DNA of 64,000 nucleotides from an uncultured Clostridium sp. (GTDB lineage Bacteria; Bacillota; Clostridia; TANB77; CAG-508), in contig CAOKXF010000009.1 of the NCBI GenBank assembly GCA_948473335.1, forward strand, positions 16,117 to 80,116, written 5' to 3'. The notes beneath the pieces were generated by a model, which saw nothing but the letters and a program-made list of their open reading frames with translations, did not search any database and was not told where the DNA came from. Shown in pieces: positions 10,085 through 20,652 of this stretch (its first letter is position 1; each line of letters starts with the position of its first letter). The position numbers were made by a program, and so were the translations under genes.

Positions 10085-10202
10085 TATAATACGAACATAT
10101 ATTTGAAAATGCAATTAAAATAAAATAACTAAAATAAACAAATGAAATAAAAATAAGATTAGTAAAAAAGGAAAAAGAAATAAAAGAGAAAGAGGAATAA
10201 AA

Positions 10203-12575
10203 ATGCAAGAAAAATTAAAAGAATTGAATGATAAACAATATGAAGCAGTAGTTAAAACAGAAGGACCATGTTTAGTAATAGCAGGTGCTGGAAGCGGAAA
10301 AACTAAAGTATTAACATACAAAATAGCATATCTAATGTCAGAAAAAAATGTTTTACCTTGGAACATTATAGCAATAACATTTACAAATAAAGCAGCTAAC
10401 GAAATGAAAGAAAGAATAGCAAATTTGGTAGGAGATGTAGCAAGAGATTTATGGATGGGGACTTTTCACTCAATATGTGTAAGAATATTAAGAAAATTTA
10501 TAGATAGAATAGGATTTGAATCCTCTTTTATAATATTTGATACAAGTGATCAAAAAACATTAGTTAAACAATGTATGAAAGAATTACAAATTGATGATAA
10601 AACCTTTAGTGATAGAGGAATTTTATCAGAAATAAGTAATGCAAAAAATGAAATGTTAGATCCAGAGCAATATACTATGAGAGCAGGAACTGATTTTAGA
10701 AAAGGAAAAATAGCAACAGTATATGAATTATATCAGAAAAAATTGAAAGAAAATAATGCAATAGATTTTGATGATATAATTAATTATACTATTAGAATAT
10801 TGTTAGAAAACCCAGATGTTTTGGAATATTATGCAAATAAATTTAAATATGTTTTAGTAGATGAATATCAAGATACAAATAAATCACAATTTACTCTAAT
10901 AACGCTTTTTGCTTCAATACATGGAAATATAACAGTAGTAGGAGATAATGACCAAAGTGTATATAGTTTTAGAGGAGCAGATATTACAAATATTTTGAAT
11001 TTTGAAAAGGATTTTCCAGGAACCCAAATTATTAAGTTGGAACAAAATTATAGATGTACAGGAAATATATTGAAGATTGCTAATGAAGTAATAAAAAATA
11101 ATGAGGTGAAATATGAGAAGAAGCTATGGACGGAAAATGAAGAAGGTGAATTACCAAAAGTATATTTAGCAGATAATGAATATGATGAAGGAACATATAT
11201 TGTAGAACAGATAGAATATTTAAAAAGGAACCAATATTATAAATATTCAGATTTTGCAGTTCTATATAGAATGAATACACAATCAAGGGCAATAGAGGAT
11301 ATACTAAGAAGGGAAAATGTACCTTATAGAATTATAGGAGGATTAAAATTCTATGAAAGGAAAGAAATAAAGGACATTATAGCATATTTGAGATTGATTC
11401 AAAATACATCAGATAATTTAAGTTTGAATAGAATAATAAATGAACCTAAAAGAGGTATAGGAAAGACAAGTCTAGAAAATATAGCAGAAATAGCAATACA
11501 ATATAATATATCAATGTATGAGGTAATAAAAAATGCAAATCAATATGGATTAAATAGAGTATATCTAAATTCAAGAGAATTTATTGATACAATGGAAGTC
11601 TTAATATCAAAGAAAGATGAGCTATCAATATCAAAACTTATAGAATTGACATTAAATAAGACAGGATATACAAAAGCATTAGAAAATGAGAATACAGTAG
11701 AAGCGGATAATAGAATAGCAAATTTAGAAGAATTTTTAACGGTAGCAATAGAATTTGAAGAGGAATTTGCAGATAATAAATTAAGTGACTTCTTAGAAGG
11801 AATAACATTATCAAGCGATTTAGATAATAGTGAAGAAGAAGTCGACTCAGTAACACTAATGACATTGCATAGTGCAAAAGGATTAGAATTTCCAGTAGTA
11901 TTTCTAGTTGGAATGGAAGAGGGAATATTCCCAGGATATCAATCAATACAAGAGCCAAAAGAACTTGAAGAAGAAAGAAGATTATGTTATGTAGGTATTA
12001 CAAGAGCAAAAGAAAATTTATTTTTAACTTGTGCAAAACAAAGGACAGTATTTGGTTCAACTAGTTGCAATATGATATCAAGATTTTTAAATGAAATACC
12101 AGAAGAGATGCTAGATGGTGCAGATGAAGTATTTGGTGATAACAAAAAAACTAATAATGCATTTGAGAGAACATCGTTTGGAGATTCTAAATATACTTGG
12201 AGTTATGGAAGCAAAAATAATGGAAATATAAAAACGTATAAAGTGCCATCAAATATTGCATATGGAGTTGCTGCAACAAGCATTGGACAGGGAACAAATA
12301 CAAATGGTACAGTAGGCATAGCAAGTAATAATATGTTTAAGAAGACAGCAGAAAGTTTCTTGAATTCTTTAAATATGAATAAGAAAAATAATTCAACAGA
12401 AATTAATTTACAACAATATCAGGTAGGAGTAAAAGTATATCATAAAAAATTTGGAGAAGGAATAATTAGTACAGTTGAAGCAGAGGAAGATGATTTGAAA
12501 GTTGATATAGATTTCGAGAAAGTAGGTCATAAGAGATTAATGGCAAAATATGCGGGTCTAGAAGTTATATCTTAA
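10203..12575 (+). CDS. pcrA: ATP-dependent DNA helicase, UvrD/PcrA family
   Basis: LNDKQYEAVVKTEGPCLVIAGAGSGKTKVLTYKIAYL, VDEYQDTNKSQF, GDNDQSVYSFRGAD, TLMTLHSAKGLEFPVVFLVGMEEG, CYVGITRAKENL. Confidence 0.96.
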   Translation: MQEKLKELNDKQYEAVVKTEGPCLVIAGAGSGKTKVLTYKIAYLMSEKNVLPWNIIAITFTNKAANEMKERIANLVGDVARDLWMGTFHSICVRILRKFIDRIGFESSFIIFDTSDQKTLVKQCMKELQIDDKTFSDRGILSEISNAKNEMLDPEQYTMRAGTDFRKGKIATVYELYQKKLKENNAIDFDDIINYTIRILLENPDVLEYYANKFKYVLVDEYQDTNKSQFTLITLFASIHGNITVVGDNDQSVYSFRGADITNILNFEKDFPGTQIIKLEQNYRCTGNILKIANEVIKNNEVKYEKKLWTENEEGELPKVYLADNEYDEGTYIVEQIEYLKRNQYYKYSDFAVLYRMNTQSRAIEDILRRENVPYRIIGGLKFYERKEIKDIIAYLRLIQNTSDNLSLNRIINEPKRGIGKTSLENIAEIAIQYNISMYEVIKNANQYGLNRVYLNSREFIDTMEVLISKKDELSISKLIELTLNKTGYTKALENENTVEADNRIANLEEFLTVAIEFEEEFADNKLSDFLEGITLSSDLDNSEEEVDSVTLMTLHSAKGLEFPVVFLVGMEEGIFPGYQSIQEPKELEEERRLCYVGITRAKENLFLTCAKQRTVFGSTSCNMISRFLNEIPEEMLDGADEVFGDNKKTNNAFERTSFGDSKYTWSYGSKNNGNIKTYKVPSNIAYGVAATSIGQGTNTNGTVGIASNNMFKKTAESFLNSLNMNKKNNSTEINLQQYQVGVKVYHKKFGEGIISTVEAEEDDLKVDIDFEKVGHKRLMAKYAGLEVIS

Positions 12576-12615
12576 TGAAAAAATAAGATAAATAAATACA
12601 TAGTGAATTTATAAA

Positions 12616-12644
12616 AGAGGTTATTCTATAAGTGAATAACCTCT
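12616..12644. terminator. hairpin between convergent genes
   Basis: agaggttattc tataagt gaataacctct, perfect stem; no clear T-run. Confidence 0.55.
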
Positions 12645-12712
12645 CCTTAACTATAATATTTTTTATGATAAGTAGTCAAATCAATAAATTGAGTATCTAA
12701 TTTTTTACATCC

Positions 12713-14197
12713 TTATTTTTCCAAATTTATAATTTTTGTTGCTACTTTTGCAATAAATGTTTCATCATGTTCTACAAAAATAAGTGTAGGATTATAATTT
12801 AATATGGCATCTTCTATTTGCATTCTTGTTAATATATCAATATAATTCAAAGGTTCATCCCATATATAAATATTTGCTTGTTCTGATATGCTTTTTGCAA
12901 TTAGAACTTTTTTCTTTTGACCTTCACTCATATCTTGTATATTAGTATCAAAATCAGTTTTTGATAAACCCATTTTTACTAGCATGGCTCTAAAAATACT
13001 TTCATCTATTTTATTATCTTGTGCAAAAGTTTTTAAATTTCCTTTTAGAGCTTCTGTTGTTTGTGATACATAAGATATTTTTAAATCATTAGATACTTTA
13101 AATTCTCCATTATGTTGAATTTTATTTCCTAGAATAAGTTTTAAAATGCTTGATTTTCCAATCCCATTTTTGCCAACTAGTGCAACTTTATCACCATTAT
13201 TTACTTCAAAGGAAATAGGCATAAATATTGCATGATTATTAAATTTTATCTGAAAATTATTTGCTAAAATTAATGGATTCTTATTACTTTGCAAAGGAAT
13301 AATTTTTAGAGTATCATTCCTATCTACATTTTTTAATAAAGTGGTCTTTTTATCTAGTGCCTTTTCAATTCTTTGCTCTATGACTTTTGAAGTTTTCATC
13401 ATTTTAGAAGCTTTATGCCCTATATATCCTTTGTCTATTGTAGTTTCAGAATTATACTTTTTACTCTTTCCCATTTCAGCTTTGTTTGACCATTTTGCAG
13501 AATTTTTAGAGGCAATCTCCAATCGATTTATATCTTTTTGTAATTTTTCGTTCTGCATTATTTCAAAATTATCTTGTCTATCCTTATTTTCTTTCCAAGA
13601 TGATAAATTACCTTGTTGTATTTCGATATTAGAATTATTTATAGAAATTATATGATTTACAACTTTATCTAGAAGATTTCTATCATGAGATACTAATATA
13701 AAACCATTTTTCTTTTCTAAATAACTAATTAAATTATTTCTTGTTTCAATATCTAAATGATTTGTAGGTTCATCTATAAGTAAGAAATTGTTTCCTTTTA
13801 AGAATAGGCTTATTAAAAGTATCTTTACTTGTTCTCCACCACTTAATAGGTTAAAGTTTCTGTATAGAATTTCTGTATCTGCATTAAGTAAATTTAATTC
13901 CTTTATAATTTCCCAATCTTCAACATGTGGAGCAATTTCATTTACTATATCTATTGATATTCTATCTTTATTTATTATTTCAAAAGGAAAATAGTCAACA
14001 TCAATATTTTTTGATATTGTTCCTTTATATTCATACTTTCCTTGTAATAACTTTAAGAATGTAGTTTTTCCTTTACCATTTCTACCAATCAATCCTAGTT
14101 TCCAATCAGTATCTATATTAAATGATACATTTTCAAATATATTATTATAACTACCATCATATCCAAAGGTTAAGTTGTTTATACTTATTAAAGACAT
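12713..14197 (-). CDS. ABC-F ATPase, Lsa-like (putative ribosomal protection protein)
   Basis: Two ABC domains: DTDWKLGLIGRNGKGKTTFLKLLQ, LLSGGEQVKILL, LIDEPTNHLDIETR; second: VALVGKNGIGKSSILKL, MSEGQKKKVLIAKS, IWDEPLNYIDI; no TM segments; layout resembles Lsa(A). Confidence 0.87.
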   Translation of the reverse strand: MSLISINNLTFGYDGSYNNIFENVSFNIDTDWKLGLIGRNGKGKTTFLKLLQGKYEYKGTISKNIDVDYFPFEIINKDRISIDIVNEIAPHVEDWEIIKELNLLNADTEILYRNFNLLSGGEQVKILLISLFLKGNNFLLIDEPTNHLDIETRNNLISYLEKKNGFILVSHDRNLLDKVVNHIISINNSNIEIQQGNLSSWKENKDRQDNFEIMQNEKLQKDINRLEIASKNSAKWSNKAEMGKSKKYNSETTIDKGYIGHKASKMMKTSKVIEQRIEKALDKKTTLLKNVDRNDTLKIIPLQSNKNPLILANNFQIKFNNHAIFMPISFEVNNGDKVALVGKNGIGKSSILKLILGNKIQHNGEFKVSNDLKISYVSQTTEALKGNLKTFAQDNKIDESIFRAMLVKMGLSKTDFDTNIQDMSEGQKKKVLIAKSISEQANIYIWDEPLNYIDILTRMQIEDAILNYNPTLIFVEHDETFIAKVATKIINLEK

Positions 14198-14463
14198 TGT
14201 TTCTCCAATCTTTATAACAAAATAATATTCTTACTTTTTATTACTATACTATAATATTTAGAATAATACAAGAGAATAAAACAAAAATTTGCATACTTAA
14301 GAAATTAAGAGTAAATAATTATCAACAAGAATAATTGTGGGATTACTCTGAAATCATTAAAAGAAATGAGTCATGTAGATTACAGAACTCATTTCTTTAT
14401 AAGTTGTTTAATATAAATTTAATCAAAAAGTGTTTAACTTTTTGTGTGAAATTTAATGTATAT

Positions 14464-14709
14464 TTATCCTTGAACTTCAGTTTTAACAGTTTCTATTTCA
14501 GTAGTAGATGCTTTAGCAGCAGGAATATAGTATCCTTTATTTTCAGCAATCTTATATAATTCATATTGGAAACATTCATCACTATTTCTAATTTGTTGGA
14601 AAGTTTGTCTAAGTTGAGCGTTAGAAGATTCAGTAATAGCTTTTTGATAAGCACTTAAATCAGATTTTACATTAGCCAATATGTCATTAACCATAGCTTT
14701 TTCGTCCAT
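14464..14709 (-). CDS. CotF-like spore coat protein
   Basis: MDEKAMVNDILANVKSDLSAYQKAITESSNAQLRQTFQQIRNSDECFQYELYKIAENKGYYIPAAKAS; RBS aaaggag on the minus strand. Confidence 0.8.
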   Translation of the reverse strand: MDEKAMVNDILANVKSDLSAYQKAITESSNAQLRQTFQQIRNSDECFQYELYKIAENKGYYIPAAKASTTEIETVKTEVQG

Positions 14710-14822
14710 AAAAAACTCCTTTCTATAAAATAATAAAATTATAATAAAAACATGTTAAATAGATAATGAATTGTATTGTAAACAATGAAACATGTATCAA
14801 TTAAGTATTAAAATTTTACTAT

Positions 14823-15011
14823 TTAGTTATTTAAAAAACTCATTAATTTTTGTTTAGTATTCAAAGCATCTTGAGCTGATTTTGTAAACATTTGCTTAAT
14901 CTGAGGATCAACAACTTGAGAAGCATACGTATTTAGTTTTTTATAAACTGTTTCATGAGCGCCAATTAAATGTCTTAAATCTTGAAGCTCTGTTTGTGTT
15001 AAATCTGCCAT
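14823..15011 (-). CDS. small CotF-like paralog
   Basis: MADLTQTELQDLRHLIGAHETVYKKLNTYASQVVDPQIKQMFTKSAQDALNTKQKLMSFLNN; RBS gaaagga; tandem with the previous gene. Confidence 0.72.
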   Translation of the reverse strand: MADLTQTELQDLRHLIGAHETVYKKLNTYASQVVDPQIKQMFTKSAQDALNTKQKLMSFLNN

Positions 15012-15365
15012 AAAAACCATTCCTTTCTATAAAATTTTCAAATAATCATTACAAATATTTTTAATGTTTTATTTGTAAATACTTGTAATATAATGATAAA
15101 ATCCTTCTAATAGTATAGACTAAAATGGAAATAATATACTAAAATTCAATAAAACAAAAAATAAATGCAAAGTCATGTAAACAGCTGATGGTAGCAAAGT
15201 AAATTAAAATAGAGAAAATAAATAATAAAAACAAGAAAAACGAACAATAAGGAAGAAAAACAAAAATAAATAGTAAAAACTTATAGAAAATAAAAAAATA
15301 GGGAAATTGCCAAAATACACCAAAAAATATAAAATATAAACCAAAGACAATGGGAGGAATTATAT

Positions 15366-16376
15366 ATGATAAGAAAAACACTAATGACAATACGTACATC
15401 AGTTAAGCTAATGTCATTACTAATTTTTGCAATTATAATAATAATATCTCTATTTGCAATATTTTACAAACCAACTTATAGTGTAAGCATAAATGGACAA
15501 TTTATAGGATACACAAAAGACAAAAGTAGTTTACAAAAAAGAATAAATGATTATATGGAAAAAGGCGATGAAAGTAATCAAAATATAGCATTTACAGAAG
15601 TACAAATCATGCCAGAATACCAATTATGCTTATTAAAAAAAGGAATTGTAACAAACGATGATGAAATATATACTGCAGTAATACAAGATAGTACAATATA
15701 TTATAGATATTATGCGATACTAGTAGATAATGAAGAAAAAGTATATGTAGGAAATTTCTCAGAAGCAGAGCAAATAGTAGATAAATTAAAAGAAAAAAAT
15801 ACGAACAATATAGACAAAATATCAATAAAAGAAAAATACAATACAGGAATGGATCAATTCGCAAGTATAGACGATGCAGTAACACAGTTATATGAAGAAA
15901 AGCCAGTAGTAGTAGCAACAACTACAAAGAAAAATACAAATTCAACATATTCAGTAGGAAGAAAAGCAACATCAATGTCTTATCAAAATATGCCAATAAA
16001 TATATCATTTATAAGACCAATATCAGGAAAGATAACATCAAGATTTGGATCAATAAGTAGAGTTAGGACAAGCGCACATAAAGGATTAGATATAGGAGCA
16101 CCTACAGGAACAAAAATAGCAGCAGCCGCATCAGGAACAGTTACATGTTCATCATATCAAGGATCATTAGGAAATTTGATTGTAATTTCACATGGAAATG
16201 GTATAGAAACATACTATGGTCATTGTAGTAAATTGTATGCGAAAGTTGGACAATATGTAAATCAAGGAGAAATAATAGCAGCAGTAGGTTCAACAGGAAA
16301 TTCAACAGGACCACATTTACACCTAGAAATAAAAGTAAATGGTGTTTCATATAATCCACAAAATTATGTATATTAA
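15366..16376 (+). CDS. membrane-anchored M23/LytM metallopeptidase
   Basis: N-terminal TM; ITSRFGSISRVRTSAHKGLDIGAPTGTKI...GNGIETYYGHC...GPHLHLEIKVNG. Confidence 0.93.
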   Translation: MIRKTLMTIRTSVKLMSLLIFAIIIIISLFAIFYKPTYSVSINGQFIGYTKDKSSLQKRINDYMEKGDESNQNIAFTEVQIMPEYQLCLLKKGIVTNDDEIYTAVIQDSTIYYRYYAILVDNEEKVYVGNFSEAEQIVDKLKEKNTNNIDKISIKEKYNTGMDQFASIDDAVTQLYEEKPVVVATTTKKNTNSTYSVGRKATSMSYQNMPINISFIRPISGKITSRFGSISRVRTSAHKGLDIGAPTGTKIAAAASGTVTCSSYQGSLGNLIVISHGNGIETYYGHCSKLYAKVGQYVNQGEIIAAVGSTGNSTGPHLHLEIKVNGVSYNPQNYVY

Positions 16377-16441
16377 AGTAAAATACAATAATATTGAAAA
16401 TATGAAATTATTAAAATAAAGATAAAAATAAGAATAAAAAT

Positions 16442-16489
16442 AGTTGAGAAGGATACTAAAAAGTATTTGATTCTCAGCTTTTTTTTTGT
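16442..16489 (+). terminator. intrinsic terminator after the M23 peptidase gene
   Basis: agttgagaaggatactaaaaagtatttgattctcagcttttttttt: stem plus T-run. Confidence 0.8.
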
Positions 16490-16491
16490 TG

Positions 16492-16527
16492 AAGTGTGTC
16501 ACAAGGAACGTCCCCACTGACACACTT
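16492..16527 (-). repeat. dispersed GGGGACGTTCC-core repeat, copy 3
   Basis: aagtgtgtcacaaggaacgtccccactgacacactt; directly 3' of the mecA stop. Confidence 0.9.
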
Positions 16528-16529
16528 AT

Positions 16530-17162
16530 TTAAATAGTTCCAAAAAATCTATAACCATTTTGAATAGCATTATTCTTAAAAATAGGTTTACCATGTTCCA
16601 TTAGCTTATATTGAAAATTAATGGAATTAGAAACAAATGTTGCAAATTCAGAAATGCTTGAATAAAAGCTCTTCAAAAATTTAAAATCAACATTAATGTC
16701 AGATAAAACCAAATAATATGTATCGTTATATAAATATAAAGAAATATTTTTACAAAGTACTTTAAGATTTTTTAATAAATTAATGCTCAAATTATCACAA
16801 AAGTCACAAAAAGAGTCAAAACTATTAAAAGAATATATAGCAATTTTGTTAGTTAAGGACAAATTTCTACGTCTAACTGTTAAAGTTTTCTTAGGAGATA
16901 AAGTTTGAACATTATCAGGAGAAAATTTAGTAATTGTAAAAATAATCTGCCCATCAGAAGAAGCAAATGCCTCAATTAAAATCTTACTATCGTTAGTGTA
17001 AAAACCAACTTCTTTCTCTGCTTTGTTTAAAATAGAAAGAAGTAAATCTTGAGACTGATAAGAATTGGTAATTAGAGATTTAAAATCAACATTGTTTTTT
17101 TCTAAGTCTTCTGTGTTTAAGATTATACGAATTTTATTTTCAGTAAGTTTTTCAATTTTCAT
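16530..17162 (-). CDS. mecA: adaptor protein MecA
   Basis: MKIEKLTENKIRIILNTEDL N-terminus, variable middle, C-terminal FxSISEFATFVSNSINFQYKLMEHGKPI. Confidence 0.82.
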   Translation of the reverse strand: MKIEKLTENKIRIILNTEDLEKNNVDFKSLITNSYQSQDLLLSILNKAEKEVGFYTNDSKILIEAFASSDGQIIFTITKFSPDNVQTLSPKKTLTVRRRNLSLTNKIAIYSFNSFDSFCDFCDNLSINLLKNLKVLCKNISLYLYNDTYYLVLSDINVDFKFLKSFYSSISEFATFVSNSINFQYKLMEHGKPIFKNNAIQNGYRFFGTI

Positions 17163-17297
17163 AAATAGTATTCCTCCTTAATAACTGTAATTATATTATA
17201 CCACTAAATATATTATATTTAAAGACACAAAATTTGGTAATAGTAAAATGTATATTTCTTAATATAACATATAAAAATAAAAAAATCCATAATAGAC

Positions 17298-17326
17298 TTG
17301 AAAAAAAAGAAAAATCAATGTATAAT
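17298..17326 (+). promoter_or_regulatory. sigma-A type promoter for radC
   Basis: TTGAAA (17298-17303), 17-nt spacer, TATAAT (17321-17326). Confidence 0.8.
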
Positions 17327-17360
17327 AGCACTACGAATATGGGATATCCGTAAGAAAGAA

Positions 17361-18095
17361 ATGGGGATGGCAAAAAGGAAAGGAAAAAGAAAAGTGACAA
17401 TTAAAATCAAAGAATTACCCCTATCAGAAAGACCATATGAAAAATTAGAAATATATGGAGAAAGTTCATTAACAAATGCAGAGTTATTAGCAATAATAAT
17501 AAAAAATGGAACAAAGAATGAGACATCAGTAGAATTAGCAAAAAGAATACTAAAGTTAAATGAGAATATAGAATCAGAAAGTTTGAATTTCCTAATGGAT
17601 TTGAGTATAGAGGAACTAGAACAAATAAAAGGAATAGGAAGGGTAAAAGCAATACAACTAAAGGCAGTGTGTGAATTGACAAGAAGAATAAATAAACCAT
17701 CATATTATAGAAAGAAGAAAATCAAGGAGCCAAAAGATATAGTAGAAACAATAGAAGGCGAAATGCGATATTTGAAAAATGAAGTATTAAAAGTAATAAT
17801 ACTAAACTCTAATAATGAAATATTAAAAATAAAAGAAGTGTTTGTTGGAGGGACAAACTTCATAGAAGTATCTACAAAAAATATATTATCAGAAGCAGTA
17901 AAAATGCAAGCACCAAAGATAATATTAGCACATAACCATCCAAGTGGAAATCCAAACCCAAGTGAAAAAGATATAAAATATACAGAAAATATTGAGAGAG
18001 CAAGTCAATTGTTAGGAATACAGTTATTAGACCATATAATAATAGCAGAAGAGAAATATACAAGTATATTTGCATATAGAGATAAAAGAAAATAA
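17361..18095 (+). CDS. radC: RadC family (JAB-domain) protein
   Basis: KELPLSERPYEKLEIYGESSLTNAELLAIIIKNGT, HNHPSGNPNPSEKDI. Start moved to ATG 17361 because the track's TTG start is the promoter -35 box. Confidence 0.94.
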   Translation: MGMAKRKGKRKVTIKIKELPLSERPYEKLEIYGESSLTNAELLAIIIKNGTKNETSVELAKRILKLNENIESESLNFLMDLSIEELEQIKGIGRVKAIQLKAVCELTRRINKPSYYRKKKIKEPKDIVETIEGEMRYLKNEVLKVIILNSNNEILKIKEVFVGGTNFIEVSTKNILSEAVKMQAPKIILAHNHPSGNPNPSEKDIKYTENIERASQLLGIQLLDHIIIAEEKYTSIFAYRDKRK

Positions 18096-18162
18096 AAAGA
18101 ACATAAGAAAATAATAAAACAAAATATACTTAGACATAAACAAAAATGAAGGGAAGAAAGTC

Positions 18163-19191
18163 ATGAGTTTATTAAATTTCAAAGATGTTGGAATAGATTT
18201 AGGGACAGCAAATATATTAGTAGCTGTAAAAGGAAAAGGAATAGTATTTGATGAACCATCAGTAATTGCTATAAATAGAAAAAGAGAACAGACAATAGCT
18301 ATAGGAAATGAAGCAAAAGAGATGATAGGGAAAACTCCAGATGGGATAGAAGCAATTAGACCATTAAAAGATGGTGTAATTGCAGATTGCACAGCAACAG
18401 GACTGCTATTAAAAGAGATACTAACAAAAGTATGCAAGAAATATTCAATTGGAAGACCAAGAGTAGTAGTAGGTGTTCCATCAGGAATAACAGAAGTAGA
18501 AGAAAGAGCAGTGGAAGAAGCTATTATAGGATCAGGAGCAAAAGAAGTCTATCTAATAGAAGAGCCAATGGCAGCAGCAATTGGAGCATCTATAGACATA
18601 GCAGAGCCAAGTGGAAATATTGTAGTTGATATAGGAGGAGGAACAACAGAAGTAGCAGTAATATCATTAGGTGGAATAGTAGTAAGTGAATCAATAAGAA
18701 TAGCAGGAGATGAACTAACTGAAGACATTATAGAATATGCAAGAAAAGAATTAAATCTATCAATAGGAGAAAAAACAGCAGAACAAATAAAAACAAAAAT
18801 AGGATGTGCATTACCATTAATGTCAGAAATAGTATTAAAAATAAAAGGAAGAGATTTATCAACAGGGTTACCAAGAGAAGAAGTGATTTCATCAACACAA
18901 GCAGAACTAGCAATGAGAGAATCAATATGGAAAATAGTAGATATAGTAAAAAGTGCATTAGAAAAAACTCCACCAGAATTATCATCAGATATAATGGAAA
19001 AGGGAATATTAATAACAGGAGGAGGAGCACTAATAAAGAACTTAGATAAATTATTAAATCTTGAAACAGGTATGCCAGTATATATAGCAGAGAATCCTCT
19101 TGAAAGTGTTGTAAAAGGTGCAGAAAAGACATTAGAGAATATAGAAAAATTGAGAAATATTTTAGTTAATTCACAAAAAAGAAGAGGGTAA
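18163..19191 (+). CDS. mreB: rod shape-determining protein MreB
   Basis: DVGIDLGTANILV, EEPMAAAIGA, VVDIGGGTTEVAVISLGGIV, ITGGGALIKNLD. Confidence 0.96.
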   Translation: MSLLNFKDVGIDLGTANILVAVKGKGIVFDEPSVIAINRKREQTIAIGNEAKEMIGKTPDGIEAIRPLKDGVIADCTATGLLLKEILTKVCKKYSIGRPRVVVGVPSGITEVEERAVEEAIIGSGAKEVYLIEEPMAAAIGASIDIAEPSGNIVVDIGGGTTEVAVISLGGIVVSESIRIAGDELTEDIIEYARKELNLSIGEKTAEQIKTKIGCALPLMSEIVLKIKGRDLSTGLPREEVISSTQAELAMRESIWKIVDIVKSALEKTPPELSSDIMEKGILITGGGALIKNLDKLLNLETGMPVYIAENPLESVVKGAEKTLENIEKLRNILVNSQKRRG

Positions 19192-19261
19192 ATATTAGTA
19201 ATATCCAAAATGAGGAGTTATTAATTAAGATTTGTGCCTTTAGAAAAGGAATGATTTAGGT

Positions 19262-20074
19262 ATGAATAATAAAAAGACAGGAAAGTTAGGAATTATAATA
19301 ACAATAGTAATATTAATATTATTAGTGTTACTTACTAATGTTAAAAGAAGTCAAATTTACACATTAGAAAACATTGTAAGCAAATTAGTATCACCAGTAC
19401 AACAAGGAATAACATTTCTAAAAAATAAAATCAATGGGAATAACACATATTTTGCAGACTTGGAAAAATTACAAGAGGAAAATAAAAAGCTAAAAGAAGA
19501 AAATAGTAAATTGGAACAGACTTTAAGAGAATATGAAGTAGTAAAAACAGAAAATGAAACATTAAAATCTTACTTGTCATTAGCAGAAAAGTATAATAAC
19601 TACAAAACAGTCCCAGCATATGTAATAAATAGAGATATAAGTAACTATTCAAAAACGATAGTAATAAATGTAGGAAAAGATGATGGAATAAAAGAAAATA
19701 TGCCAGTAATAGCTGATGATGGGTTAGTAGGGTATGTAATATCAGTAACAAATAATACAGCAAAAGTGCAAACAATAGTAGACAGCAGTAGTAGCACTAG
19801 TTGCTTGACAAGTTCTACTAGAGATAATATGGTATGCAAAGGTACAATTGAAGAGACAAATACATTAAAAGGAACATATATAGCAAATGGAGCAAATGTA
19901 ATAGAAGGGGATAGCATAGAAACTTCAGGAATGGGTGGAATTTATCCAAAAGGAATACACATTGGAAAAGTAAAAGAAATAATGAATGGAAAAAATAAAA
20001 CAGATTTAACTATAAAAGTAGAAGTATCAGTAGATTTTGAAAAGTTAGAAACAGTTCTAGTAATAACAAAATAG
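19262..20074 (+). CDS. mreC: rod shape-determining protein MreC
   Basis: N-terminal TM plus coiled coil, then VINRDISNYSKTIVINVGKDDGIKENMPVIADDGLVGYV. Confidence 0.93.
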   Translation: MNNKKTGKLGIIITIVILILLVLLTNVKRSQIYTLENIVSKLVSPVQQGITFLKNKINGNNTYFADLEKLQEENKKLKEENSKLEQTLREYEVVKTENETLKSYLSLAEKYNNYKTVPAYVINRDISNYSKTIVINVGKDDGIKENMPVIADDGLVGYVISVTNNTAKVQTIVDSSSSTSCLTSSTRDNMVCKGTIEETNTLKGTYIANGANVIEGDSIETSGMGGIYPKGIHIGKVKEIMNGKNKTDLTIKVEVSVDFEKLETVLVITK

Positions 20075-20096
20075 AAATGAAAGGAATTACGAAAAT

Positions 20097-20630
20097 ATGA
20101 AGAAAGTTTTGATAAATATAGCAATTATAGTCGTTTTTCTAATCATATATTTTTTACAAGCAAATTTTTTTACATGGTTTAAAATAGCAGGAATAATGCC
20201 AAATTTATTTATAATACTTATTTTATTTATAGGGTTATTTACCAAAAGAACATTAGTCATAATGTATGGCATAGTATTTGGCATACTAATTGATATATTT
20301 ATAGGAAAAAGTATAGGAATAACATCTATAATGCTATCAATAGTAGGAATAGTAGCACTAATATTTGATAAAAACTTTTCAAAAGATAGTAGAATAGCAA
20401 TAATGATAATAGTAGCAATAAGTACAATTATATATGAACTTGGAATATATATATTAAATCATATACTAATAAAAACAGGATTTGAAATAATACCATTTAT
20501 ACAAATATTAGCAATAGAAGTGATATATAATGTAATACTTACAATAATAATATATCCGCTAATACAATTAGTAGGATATGATATAGAGGAAGAGTTTAAA
20601 GGAAATAAACTGTTAACAAAATATTTTTAA
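20097..20630 (+). CDS. mreD: rod shape-determining protein MreD
   Basis: Multi-TM protein between mreC and the PBP gene; PNLFIILILFIGLF...GIVFGILIDIFIGKSIG. Confidence 0.88.
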   Translation: MKKVLINIAIIVVFLIIYFLQANFFTWFKIAGIMPNLFIILILFIGLFTKRTLVIMYGIVFGILIDIFIGKSIGITSIMLSIVGIVALIFDKNFSKDSRIAIMIIVAISTIIYELGIYILNHILIKTGFEIIPFIQILAIEVIYNVILTIIIYPLIQLVGYDIEEEFKGNKLLTKYF

Positions 20631-20652
20631 AAATTAAAAAGAAGGTGAAAAG

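Noticed and set aside
14335-14559. Plus-strand 74-aa ORF near the CotF genes
   Set aside because: Overlaps the CotF-like gene antisense, lacks an RBS and has low-complexity composition. A hairpin here (14359-14398) is more likely an intergenic terminator/leader element.
17298-17360. N-terminal extension of RadC from TTG 17298
   Set aside because: The TTG is the -35 hexamer of a TTGAAA-N17-TATAAT promoter, so this segment is not translated from there.
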